Part shown: positions 22,789 through 31,830 of the stretch, piece after piece
Position numbering within the stretch: the stretch's first letter is position 1
How the letters are laid out: every line of letters begins with the position of its first letter
NCBI GenBank assembly: GCA_944548615.1
Contig: OX155960.1
Location: forward strand, 31,143,888-31,207,887
Direction: 5' to 3'
DNA: 64,000 nucleotides
Source: Micropterix aruncella
Taxonomy: Eukaryota; Arthropoda; Insecta; Lepidoptera; Micropterigidae
Made by a program: the position numbers and the translations under genes
Notes under the pieces: model-generated
Seen by the model: only the letters and a program-made list of their open reading frames with translations
Database searches by the model: none
What the model was told of the DNA's origin: nothing

Positions 22789-23872
22789 GAAGTGAAAAAG
22801 CACCAAATATCACTTGGGAAAGAAGGCCGTAAAGTGTGTTTGATTATTAATAATGCACCAACTCATCCCACCGTAGAATTGTTGAAAAGAGGGATTGGCC
22901 AGTTTAAAACAATCTTTTTACTGCCAAACGTCACAAGCTTGTTGCAACCAATGGATCAGTCTGTTATCGCAACCATAAAACGCCATTACAGACGGCAACT
23001 TTTAAGGAAACTTCTGGTAGAGGGCAAAGACGAAGTAGGTGTGTTGGCTAACCACAAAAAAATAAATTTGGAAGACTGCGCTTACATGGTGGTATAAGCT
23101 TGGAGCTTGGTTAAGGCAGTCACATTAAGACATGCGTGGAACAAGTTGAAAGGAATATCAACTGAATAAAAGAAGGAAGAGAAAAAGAAGCTAGAGAAAA
23201 GGAAAGGGAAGAGACAGGAGATGATGAGGATGACGAGTCATATGAGGAATTCAGAAACATTCTTTTGAAAATTCCTGGATGTGTTCAGAAGTTAGTGCTG
23301 AAGAGTGGATGGTGTAAATGGAGAGTGGATGATGTGTGGATTAGGAGAGTGGGTGGATTAGGAGAGTGGATGGTGTGTGATTCGTCAGACCCTGGGTTTC
23401 AAATTCTAAATGATTATGAACTTATTAAAGTGTGAGAGAAGAAAGTGTCGAGAAAGAAGATGACCTTAACCCCTCAGGCCCCAATTGGCCGATATCGGCC
23501 ACAACACGATTCAGCGTGACGGCTCCGTTTTAATTTTATTTAAATTTAATTTGTTTTATTTTATTATGTTTTATTATGTTAATATGTTTCATTTTAATTA
23601 TGGGTACAGTGGTTTGGCAGTAATTAATGTTTTGGCAGGACAGTGTCATAATTCATTTTTTTTACAAATTTTTACTAAAATTTTTTAAGACATCAACTTG
23701 TCAATCGGCTGAGGGGCCGAGGCCTGAAGGGTAAATGTCAGACACGGGACCATCAATTAGTGAAGTATTTAGCGGCCTTGAAACTGCATTGAAGTGGATA
23801 GAGTATCAGCCCGAGTGTGACCACATGCAACTTCTCACTGTCAAGCGCGACTTGGCTGCCCGAAATGGATGA
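22789..23872 (+). pseudogene. Tigger/jerky-like DDE transposase remnant
   Basis: The best frame (22789-23097) encodes KVCLIINNAPTHP, then LPNVTSLLQPMDQSVIATIK, the characteristic C-terminal half of the pogo/Tigger DDE domain. In active relatives the first motif reads Asp-Asn-Ala-Pro. Here the catalytic Asp is Asn, so this copy is inactive on that ground alone. A stop at 23095, an AWxxVKxxTLRHAWNKL-type segment (about 23100-23160) and frameshifts follow. After the nested MITE the C-terminus resumes (SEVFSGLETALKWIE, about 23760-23808). The N-terminal HTH half is missing. Confidence 0.82.
23466..23735. mobile_element. TTAA-type MITE, different family, nested in Tigger
   Basis: TTAA at 23466-23469 precedes CCCCTCAGGCCCCAATTGGC. 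The other end is the complement of CCCTTCAGGCCTCGGCCCCT, ending at 23731 and followed by TAAA (a worn TTAA). The ~262-bp element has CCC-starting inverted ends but no similarity to the 1386/27016 family. The interior is AT-rich and non-coding. Confidence 0.7.
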
Positions 23873-24176
23873 AGATAGTTAAACAGCTTACTTTGACCGA
23901 GATGTTCAGAAAGCAATGACTTTCACTTACAGTACGGTACGTACATACTGTACTAATGTACAGCACTTGTAAGTACGCTTAACATGTAAAAGTGTTGCCT
24001 TTCATTTAATTAATTAAAGCTCTTTTCTTTAAAATTGTTTTTCTCTCCTATTTTCAACATACATACAGTAATTAATAAAATAGACACTTTTTCTGAAAAA
24101 ATCCAATTATCCGAATTATTGATTATCCGAATGGGGCCCGCTCCCAATTGATTCGATTAATTGGAGTTCTACTGTA

Positions 24177-25534
24177 TACCTAACATTGGTGTGTTTTTTA
24201 ACAAATTTCAAGACGATGATAGTCTATGCAGGCTAACAGAAATTATGATTATGCAAATCCTGTCCTCTCTAATAATAATTTTCTCCTAATCCCACACATA
24301 CACAAAACTGAGCGTTAAAATAATTATAATAATATGCTGGTAGCATTTATTTATTTATTCAAAATATATAATATATCAGCATTACAAAGTACAGTAGTAT
24401 TACAGTAGGGGAGAGCAGGTAGGCTTCATACATGGGGAGCATTCTTACAGTGGAGAAATCTATGCTATCCAATACATTGATGTGTTCGCATTTGTGTGCG
24501 TGACCAGTCGTGGACTCTGCAACTGGTCTCTGAGGTAGACTGGTTGCAGAATCTGTAGGTGAGAGTACTGAACGTCATATGGGTAAGCTACATGGACTAA
24601 ATGTGGGCAGTCGGACGACAGATGGATGACAGACCCCCCTCCCCGCTTATCATCATCATCATCATTCCTTTTGTTCCGCTCAGGCGCAACTGGACTTGTC
24701 ACTGCCCATAGTCATGTTCGCATTTAAAGGTGGAACATAGCTATCGACCCACACCAGGAAAGCACCAGATCCAGGAACGGCCATTACTATTAGGCTGTCT
24801 AATCAAGCTGTAAATATGTCTAATCAAGCTGTCAAATAGAAAAAAAACTATAGTAAATAATCATTTATATTCTTAGAAAGCACTGCACGGGCCATAATCT
24901 CCAAAAAGGAGTGCATTTTTTATTTTGTTTGTTTGACACAAATTTCCAACCAGGTTGGAGAATGACATGCAGACTGACTCTGAGACTTAAAAATACATAA
25001 TTGCGGTTTTTTTTATATAAAATTGAATCAATGACTGATATGATTTGATAAAGCCTTATTCGAATTTAAACATAAGATCTTTATCTCAAAAAAAACTTTT
25101 GGCGATAAAACATTATAAATGAGATGTGTTACGGTGCACATATTTATTTATTGGTGTACATATTTATTGATCAAGAAATATTGTGGAAACGGTACACGAA
25201 ATAATAGATAGGGTTTCTAGGTGGATAAACCTATTCTTAGAGCCAAAAAAAAAAGATGCTGTTCCTGCATTTCATGGTGATTGCTTTATTGAATCGTAAA
25301 AGATATTTTTATACTAACTAATTCATAAACAAATTATAAGAACCAATAGTGATTTCATTTACTGGTCTAATCAGTATTATCGGTTGATCTTTTGCTGATG
25401 TAAATCCTTTTATAAAGTAGTACAAATGTTATCGTATTTCTACGGGTTCCTTTTTTCACAAACCCCTGAAACACCTGATAACCAAACCAATTTAGATTGT
25501 ATGAATGATACCTTGAGGCCATTATCATTTAGAG
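24177..25534. other. Intergenic DNA
   Basis: No gene is seen. A (TTTA)n segment at 24347-24380 looks like a reversed LINE tail. A CTGCAACTGGTCTC-type patch at 24520-24560 has a partner near 19220-19250. A (CAT)n run at 24651-24664 and AT-rich sequence fill the rest. Confidence 0.4.
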
Positions 25535-25794
25535 CAGGCATGTGTAACTTCCATCAGACTGTGGGCCCGATTGGAAATTAGAAAAAATAACGCGGGCTGG
25601 AGTACCAAAATCACCAAAATGCAAGGTTGTTTAAGTAATTAGTTTTTCTCTCTTTTATTTGTAATATCTCTTATAAAATACATAAAAATACAAAATGCAA
25701 ACGAACGTAATAAATATTGAAAAAAACGAAACACCAAGTTGAATGCGACGATTGTGACTTTGTTTGAGACAAGATGGTCAATATTTAGAGATAT

Positions 25795-26096
25795 TGGGCT
25801 CGATTGCGTTTCTTCGTGAACTAAAATCGGAAATTAGTCCGTGTGAATGACACAGGGCAATACGCTAGAGCGGAGTCTGAGATGACCGGTTGTCACTTTT
25901 TCGCATTAAAACTGCCCGCCAAGGTCACATCTTACACCACAAGAAATATGCTCGAATTTGTTCGAACGAGTATAAGTTCGGCAGGTAGTATTTATCGACG
26001 ATCGTTCGTTTCATATTCCGCTCTAACGTATTGCTCTGTCTCGTTCGCTTGGACTAATTTTAGTTTTAGTTCACAAAGAAACGCAATCGGGCCCAT
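25795..26096. mobile_element. Foldback MITE nested in the hAT element
   Basis: Long inverted ends begin TTGGGCTCGATTGCGTTTCT on the left. The right end is the complement of ATGGGCCCGATTGCGTTTCT, with arms of ~95 bp containing ACGTTAGAGCGGAATATGAA. The same arms form the 752-bp element at 58999-59750. Insertion cuts the hAT transposase reading frame just after LRVLTST. Confidence 0.8.
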
Positions 26097-26363
26097 TGTG
26101 GACGTTAAAACTCGCAAGGTGTTTTCCAAGTGTTCGTCGGTAATTCGTGTCCTGGTTTTGGAATTAATGAACTTCATCCTTGAGAAAAGTTGCTCACACT
26201 TATATGTGCTTCCAAATAGCGTCAACTTTTTGTGTACAAACGTCGTCAGATTTGGAAACTTGTCATGCGAGAAATAGTTTTTATAAAACTCAACTAGGTT
26301 AATATCCTTGACTTTTTCCTTCAGGACCAGGTTCTCCTGTTGTTCAATTAATTCCATTTGCAA
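26097..26363 (-). pseudogene. hAT transposase C-terminal fragment (ZBED5/GTF2IRD2-like group)
   Basis: The minus-strand frame encodes FYKNYFSHDKFPNL, then LTLFGSTYKCEQLFSRMK and SKTRTRITDEHLENTLRV. This is the hAT dimerisation (C-terminal) region with the Tyr-x-Cys-Glu-x-x-Phe-Ser signature. Only the last ~85 residues survive. The reading frame then runs into the inserted foldback at 26096, which supplies a false C-terminus. Confidence 0.85.
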
Positions 26364-27015
26364 CGAAAGAGGAGCTTATTCGACATCAATATCAAATGGG
26401 GAAGAAAATATTCGCAGGTTTGCTTCTCGCTTGTCATGTGCGTTTGGACCCGACTGACGCAGACTGTGATGAAAAATAACACGCCAGTACATGTGAAGCA
26501 GGCCAGATTCACTGATATTTGAAAAAATCTTCGAGGGCCTGACAAAATCAGGTTGCGGGCTGGATTTGGCCCGCGGGTTGTACATTGCACATGCCTGATT
26601 AGAGTCTTTGAAAAACCTTTCAAGTATTTTACTCCCAAAATCTTTTTGGAAGTAAAATACTACCAAAAAGAAACAGGTCATGAATTGCAAAATGATATTA
26701 CCTATGATATTTGAATTCAAATTCGTTATTTTTCATAAATCATAGTAACAGATACAGATCAATTAAGCCCTGGGTTTTATCCGCATTACTTCAAATATCA
26801 GATCTATTTCTCCCTCCACTGCGGTAAAAGCCAGCCATTGAATAAGCTACCGTTATATATTAGTATGCTTGCACACACCTTCTACAAACAAATTTTCGAG
26901 GGCTTCGAAAATTTTGCGTGGAACGACTGGCTTCCGAAAGGTTAAACCTAACCTAACTGGATCGCACGAGACGTCCGCACTAAGGTAGGCTCAGATTCGT
27001 ATAATTAAATACTGC

Positions 27016-27328
27016 TTAACCCGTTGAGTATGAGTCAACCAAATCTGGTCGTGAAACAATTATCCGTTGAGTACGAGTCGACCAAATCTGGTCGCGCGTT
27101 TTTTTCACTTCTTTGACGTTCTCATATTTATTCATAATTATCTAATTGTTTTACAAAATGATATTTCAATATTCTATATTCGAAATTTCAATGCAATCAT
27201 TGTGCAGTTGTTCTTTTTATGATTGGTGTAGTAGTTTCGTAGTTATAGTACTTTAAGTCGATGTCGCCGAAAATCCTGCGAAAGAGACAGATGCATCCAT
27301 GAAAATACCCATTTACTCCAAGGGTTAA
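27016..27328. mobile_element. TTAA-flanked MITE (piggyBac-type), copy 2
   Basis: This 305-bp element (27020-27324) lies between TTAA copies at 27016-27019 and 27325-27328. It is nearly identical to 1390-1695 across the interior; the differences concentrate in the first ~80 bp (GAGTATGAGTCAACC in place of GAGTATGATACGACC). It lies immediately beside the A-rich tail of the LINE end at 27332. Confidence 0.87.
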
Positions 27329-27331
27329 TGA

Positions 27332-27772
27332 TAAATAAATAAAATACAAACGGAGCTGCCATGGAATTCAACGACCGAAGTCGGGCCATCATATAGTGTT
27401 ATTACACTTGTGGGGGTGAGCAGTGGATTCTGGACTAACGGCCGGCTGTGGTAGGTTTAGGACAGCTGTCTTGCTACATGTGAGCGTACACCTTACCACC
27501 CATTCACTCCCCCTTCGAAGCCATAGAATTTGAGAAGCGGAAATCGCAGTTTTAGATAATTTTTCTAAGGAGTTGATTATTTTCCTGGAGAGACCTAGCT
27601 GGCAGGCCACGAGCGCCAACTTCCACCGCATAAAGGTGAACAGTGAAGCCACTCCTGGTGATGGCATTTGCGAGATCATGGTATTTATTTAATTTGTACT
27701 CGAGGTCTTTTGGGATATTTGATTCCCATAGGTTGAATAATTTCACACGTTCTTCCATACGTTGAAGAATGC
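27332..27772 (-). mobile_element. R2/NeSL-type LINE 3' end, copy 2
   Basis: On the minus strand the piece begins inside the restriction-like endonuclease domain (LWESNIPKDLEYKLNKYHDL, then VEVGARGLPARS) and runs through KTAISASQILWLRRGSEWV into the 3' UTR. It ends with CTCCGTTTGTATTTTATTTA. A deletion near 27590 removes ~50 bp relative to the 39668 and 46538 copies. It is 5' truncated. Confidence 0.8.
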
Positions 27773-27775
27773 CGT

Positions 27776-28302
27776 GAAATCAATAAAAATATTCCCTAAA
27801 ACCTAGAATCACACATATAGGTAAACTAATAAAAGAATTTTAAACTTTCAATTTCAATAGAAAAATTTATGGAAAAAAAATAAAACTATAGTAAAAGATA
27901 AATATATTTCGATAAATATAATGATATGATATTTCCAAATCACAGTAACTAACATTTTTACAATCTTGCAAAAAAAATTATAGAAAAATGTTTTGAAACA
28001 GGAAATGGTCTTTTCCAGAAATATGAAGAAAAAAATACAGGTTTGTACCTAATCGCATTTAGAAGTTCTCCAGGAGACACCTTAGGTTGTATCTGAAAGT
28101 AGCAATGAACAAAAGCACCCGGAATGAAGATTGAATTTTTATATTACGATTCAAAATTCGTTTTATGTAGGTAATTTAAAAGAAAAAAATAAAAATAAAA
28201 AACATTTAATGTAGTAAAACATCACAAAATATCACATTTAATATAGGGGTCGTGCATAACAACAATATGAGGTAACAAAGTAATAAATATTGTGTACTAA
28301 AT
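27776..28302. other. AT-rich intergenic DNA downstream of RTN4IP1 copy 2
   Basis: Contains the likely 3' UTR of the minus-strand gene that ends at 28303. AATAAA-like motifs in minus orientation occur in this AT-rich stretch. No other feature is seen. Confidence 0.4.
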
Positions 28303-29412
28303 TTAACATTCCTTTGTGAGGTCGATTACCATTTTGCCCCTAACGTGTCCACCCGCCATTGCTTTAAAGGCATTGGGAGTATCATCGAATCCGAAAACTT
28401 TCGAGACGATTGGTTTCAGCTGATTTTGCGATGCCAACATTCTTAAATGCTCAATACCTTCCGGGGATGGTTTTATGATACCCCATTTTGTTGATTTACC
28501 GGTGAAAATTGACGATGCTGCTAAAGTAGCCAACGTTGTTACAGTTTTCAATCCTCCGATGATCAAACCAGACTCGTCGAAAGTTTTCATGAGTGGAAAC
28601 GTAAACGTGACATACTTTGAATATTGCCAATTGTGTTTAGATGCGTAATCCCCCCCGAGGCCGGCGCAGTCAAGTATGGTATGATACGGGCCGGATCCGG
28701 TTAGCTTCGAATTGTAATCTTCGGCTTTGTAATCCAAAGCGATATCGACGCCGAACGACTGCATTAGGGGTAGAGCGTCGGTTGATGTCGCAGTGATAAC
28801 GAAAGCGCCGCCGGCTTTTAAAATTTGGACCGCCATCGATCCGACTCCGCCAGCCGCTCCGAGGACCAAAACCCGCTTGTCTTTCATGCTGTGCTGTAAA
28901 CCAGCGTTGTACATTATACCGGAATACGCCGTCAGCCCAGCGTACAGCACGGCCGCTGCTTCGATGTAGCTCAAATTCGCGGGACGCAGGCCGACTAAAC
29001 TTTTATCGAGGACAATGTATTCAGCGAACGATCCTCGTGCTGGCGGCATGGCCACGCCCCAAACGGCATCCCCAATCGTCACATTGTCAACAGCCGAGCC
29101 TTTCTCGATGACGACCCCAGCAAAATCCTTACCCAAAATCATAGGGAACTCCGTCTCGTTCCGAGATCGCAAGTAGTAAAAAATACCACTCCCGTACCCG
29201 TGAACCTGAAGCTCGTCCAAGTTGTTGATAGAAGCCGCTTGGACTTTCACCAGGACGTCGTTGGGGCGAGCGACTTGGGGCTTCTTCGCGTCTCGCGAGA
29301 ATTTCAGCTGGTCGAAATCGCCGTACGAGTGAATCTGCCAGGCTCCCATTTTCGCATCCGAATTACCATCGCCGACAACGGACGATTCCGCGCCACAGGT
29401 CTGCATTTTCAA
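28303..29412 (-). CDS. RTN4IP1-like oxidoreductase, copy 2
   Basis: This intact, intronless gene of 369 aa has the MDR core: MGAWQIHSYGDFDQLKF from residue 22, MILGKDFAGVV near 91-101, EAAAVLYAGLTAYSG near 151-165, the NAD(P)-binding GAAGGVG at 185-191, LDCAGLGGDYASKHNW, and C-terminal HVRGKMVIDL. The N-terminus (MKMQTCGAESSVVGDGNSDA) is acidic and hydrophilic, so it lacks the mitochondrial presequence seen in copy 1 and is predicted to be cytosolic. It is a tandem paralog, most like copies 3 and 4. A retained, fully open frame argues for function. The quinone/NADPH reductase role is inferred from the family. Confidence 0.92.
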   Translation of the reverse strand: MKMQTCGAESSVVGDGNSDAKMGAWQIHSYGDFDQLKFSRDAKKPQVARPNDVLVKVQAASINNLDELQVHGYGSGIFYYLRSRNETEFPMILGKDFAGVVIEKGSAVDNVTIGDAVWGVAMPPARGSFAEYIVLDKSLVGLRPANLSYIEAAAVLYAGLTAYSGIMYNAGLQHSMKDKRVLVLGAAGGVGSMAVQILKAGGAFVITATSTDALPLMQSFGVDIALDYKAEDYNSKLTGSGPYHTILDCAGLGGDYASKHNWQYSKYVTFTFPLMKTFDESGLIIGGLKTVTTLATLAASSIFTGKSTKWGIIKPSPEGIEHLRMLASQNQLKPIVSKVFGFDDTPNAFKAMAGGHVRGKMVIDLTKEC

Positions 29413-29992
29413 AGTGGAAACTCAAGAAACACTATAATACGGCAGGCAATTTTGTTTCTCATCCCATAATCTTATTGATGAATCACGTACTTGTCTTTTT
29501 GTTCGGTGATTCATTTCGATTTTAATCACGAATTTACGGGTTAAGTGATTTGATTGCGTTCAGCGGCGACAGGGTGGAGTGGGAAGTAACACGATTTGAT
29601 TGGTTGAGTACACCATGCATCGTTCGATTAATTTGACATAGCAACCTACCATGCTCCAATCGGAGTAATACGAGCCTATTCCGCCTCACTTGAACACGTT
29701 TTGACGTTTCGTGATTTTTTTTTGTGGCTTACAACTTGCCACTTGCCAGTATCAGTGTACGGGGGGGGGGGTTCTTTGGTAAAACAAGAATCACCCCCCC
29801 TCCCCAGATCAAAAATAGTAAAAAACGCACGCAAGCGAATATGAGTATCAGCAAAAATAACCACTACAAATAGCATAATAATCTTCGTATTTTTAATTGC
29901 ATATAACAAACAGCTTCCAACAAATTTGGAAGAGCCAATCTTAAAAAAATCGGTCTGTTGAATTCTTATTGTACATTTTTACATTTACAGAT
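29413..29992. promoter_or_regulatory. Upstream region of RTN4IP1 copy 2 and spacer
   Basis: The presumed promoter of the minus-strand gene starting at 29412. On the minus strand a CCAATCAAAT motif lies at about 29592-29601. A poly-G run (29760-29770) and a C-rich complement-like run (29793-29804) lie further upstream. No other gene is seen. Confidence 0.35.
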
Positions 29993-30771
29993 TTATTTTT
30001 CTTATGTATCTAATATTTTGTATTTGGATATATTTTATAATTATATTCAACTTACTCATATTATTTCATTTTCATTTTGATTTTTTAATGATTATTTTGT
30101 TTGTTTTTTATTCTACTATAACAATTACTTTTGAACGCCATGACGAACACCATGTGTCCGACAGCATACTTAACAGCACCAATAAATCTAGAATCGTCCA
30201 AAAATCGTTGAGGTGCTTTTTTGCAAAAAAAAACAGTAAATAACTTAAAAATAAAGGGTGACTTACGGAAACAGCGATTTACTCATTATTTTCCGAGATG
30301 TCAAATGGCAGACACCAGTGTCCGTCTCGGCTTGTGAGAATGTCCAACCATCTTTCCTTTTTTGTGCCAAGTGGGTCAGGTTGTACTGTGGGGCCGAGCG
30401 AGTCACTTGCCTTAGTAAAAACAGTCGAAATGCTGTCCGTTGGCCGCCTACAGGCTTTTGAAGTGATCAAGGGTTGTGATCGCGTCGGACACATGGTGTC
30501 CGACTGGTGGCCCCTAGGACCTGATATACTGGCAGTCACGTGGTGTCCGCTGCGGCCCACTGGGCTAAACATGGTTTTTAGTTTGGCGTTCAACGAGTTA
30601 ACCATTTTGTTCATAGCTCATTAAAATATTTTATTTTTCTTATGTACCTAATATTTTGTATTTGGATATATTTTATAATTATATTCGACTACATACTCAT
30701 ATTATTTAATTTTCATTTTGATTTTTTAATGATTATTTTGTTTGTTTTTTTTATTCTACTATAACAATTAC
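29993..30771. repeat. Duplicated ~135-bp AT-rich unit flanking a TIR element
   Basis: The unit at 29993-30128 (CTAATATTTTGTATTTGGAT through TTCTACTATAACAATTAC) recurs at 30632-30771, ~95% alike. The second copy is also bounded on both sides by TTAACCATTTTGTTCATAGC (30599 and 30778), giving a ~180-bp tandem duplication. Between the units, 30129-30600 has TTGAACGCCA inverted ends (at 30131 and complement near 30587), with two copies of a CACCATGTGTCCGAC motif in opposite orientation, so it is a likely MITE. Confidence 0.6.
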
Positions 30772-30805
30772 ATACTTAACCATTTTGTTCATAGCTCATT
30801 AAACT

Positions 30806-31006
30806 AAAGCCCCCCGTATCCATGGTAAAATTTTGTTTATCAACAAAGTTGAATCACTGAGTTGTCGCTCGCTTGGCAACTTTTCAACGCGCAGTGGTAA
30901 ACTTACGCAACACGCAATGTTGCGAAAAACATGTTTCAGCAACTCGGCAACATGTTGATTCAACGTTGTTGATAAACAAGAGTTTACCGTGAATACCGGC
31001 TTTAGA
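30806..31006. mobile_element. Small foldback MITE, ~200 bp
   Basis: The left end reads AAAGCCCCCCGTATCCATGG and GTTTATCAACAAAGTTGAAT. The right end is the complement of AAAGCCGGTATTCACGG and GTTTATCAACAACGTTGAAT. Inverted arms are ~55 bp with a few mismatches. No target duplication is clear. Confidence 0.65.
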
Positions 31007-31145
31007 TTAGAAAACATCTTTTTTATAAAATTCCCATTTTAAATTTAAAATTGGTGTCTTCCTTGCAACAGGCGCTGCCTAGTTAGGAAGGATGCCGAAT
31101 CAATGTATTTAAATTCTCATACAGGTGAGTTTGTATTACTTGAAG

Positions 31146-31437
31146 AGGGGGTGGATCAGTACGAGCAAGTAATAACTTTTAATAAAAATTGGGATTTTTT
31201 TTTAATAGTATGAAAGTGCTGAGCACGATGCGCCATCTAGCGGTAGCTCGTTTATTAGCGATATTTGACCTACCGATAGATGACGCAACGAGCTCAAGCG
31301 CTTGTCAAACTTTTATTTAACAGTCAAGTTCTTCAAATTTTTGAATTTAAACAAAATTAAAAATGTTTTTTTTTTATTTTTGTTTTTTCCAAAAAAAATA
31401 TTAAAAGTTGGTCATTTGCTCGAATTGATTCACCCCC
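31146..31437. mobile_element. MITE with GGGGGTG inverted ends, copy 2, with target duplication
   Basis: The element is bounded by CTTGAAG on both sides (31139-31145 and 31438-31444), a visible 7-bp target duplication (8 bp with one mismatch, as in hAT). Ends are GGGGGTGGATCAGTACGAGC and the complement of GGGGGTGAATCAATTCGAGC. Shares internal blocks with 17279-17684 and outer ends with 49598-49855. Confidence 0.8.
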
Positions 31438-31830
31438 CTTGAAGGATGCCGGTTAATAAAAACTTAACCTGTATATTTTCTTGAAGAAATAAATAAATAA
31501 ACATTGATTTGTTACAGACCTGGAAGGTTGATCTAATCTCATAGAATTTCTATATTCATGTTATTCAATGAAATGCTATTTAAATGGAAGATTAAAAAAT
31601 AATTGGCCATGGATCGATGCGGTGTTAGGCAAAAACCTACCGTAAGCAAGGTTAAATTTCATTCCATTACTATTATTATTCATTTCCGCATTAGGCAATG
31701 GCAGCTGATCGCTCGATACTAGGCCCTCGCTTTTTCTTTCCACAACAGCAAAATAAAATGGGTAAACTGAGTTTAAAAAATGCTAAATTACAAAATAAAA
31801 TGCCATTTAATATACCATGTTGTAAATATT

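Larger units (their letters stand above)
22678..24174 (+). mobile_element. Tigger/pogo-type DNA transposon, decayed
   Basis: The ends are inverted: CCGTAGAACTCCAATTATCC at 22678 and the complement of CAGTAGAACTCCAATTAATC at 24174. A TA lies directly outside each (22676-22677; 24175-24176), as in Tc1/mariner-pogo insertions. The ~1.5-kb element holds a broken DDE transposase, a Gly/Val-type GAGTGGATG tandem patch (about 23300-23380), and an inserted TTAA MITE at 23466-23735. Confidence 0.85.
25535..26597 (-). mobile_element. hAT-type transposon, internally eroded, with nested foldback
   Basis: Terminal inverted repeats start CAGGCATGTG (25535-25544; complement at 26588-26597). The flanks are ATTTAGAG and ATTAGAGT, alike apart from one shifted base, as expected of a worn 8-bp hAT target duplication. 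Subterminal GGGCCCGA/TTTGGCCCGC motifs are present on both sides. It contains the C-terminal part of a hAT transposase on the minus strand and a 302-bp foldback element at 25795-26096. Confidence 0.8.

Noticed and set aside
25843..26277. 144-codon plus-strand protein
   Set aside because: It lies antisense to hAT transposase and across the nested foldback; no independent support.
29993..30771. Solo or small LTR retrotransposon (two 135-bp direct repeats)
   Set aside because: The repeats lack TG...CA ends, a primer-binding site and any gag/pol sequence; the interior has its own inverted ends.
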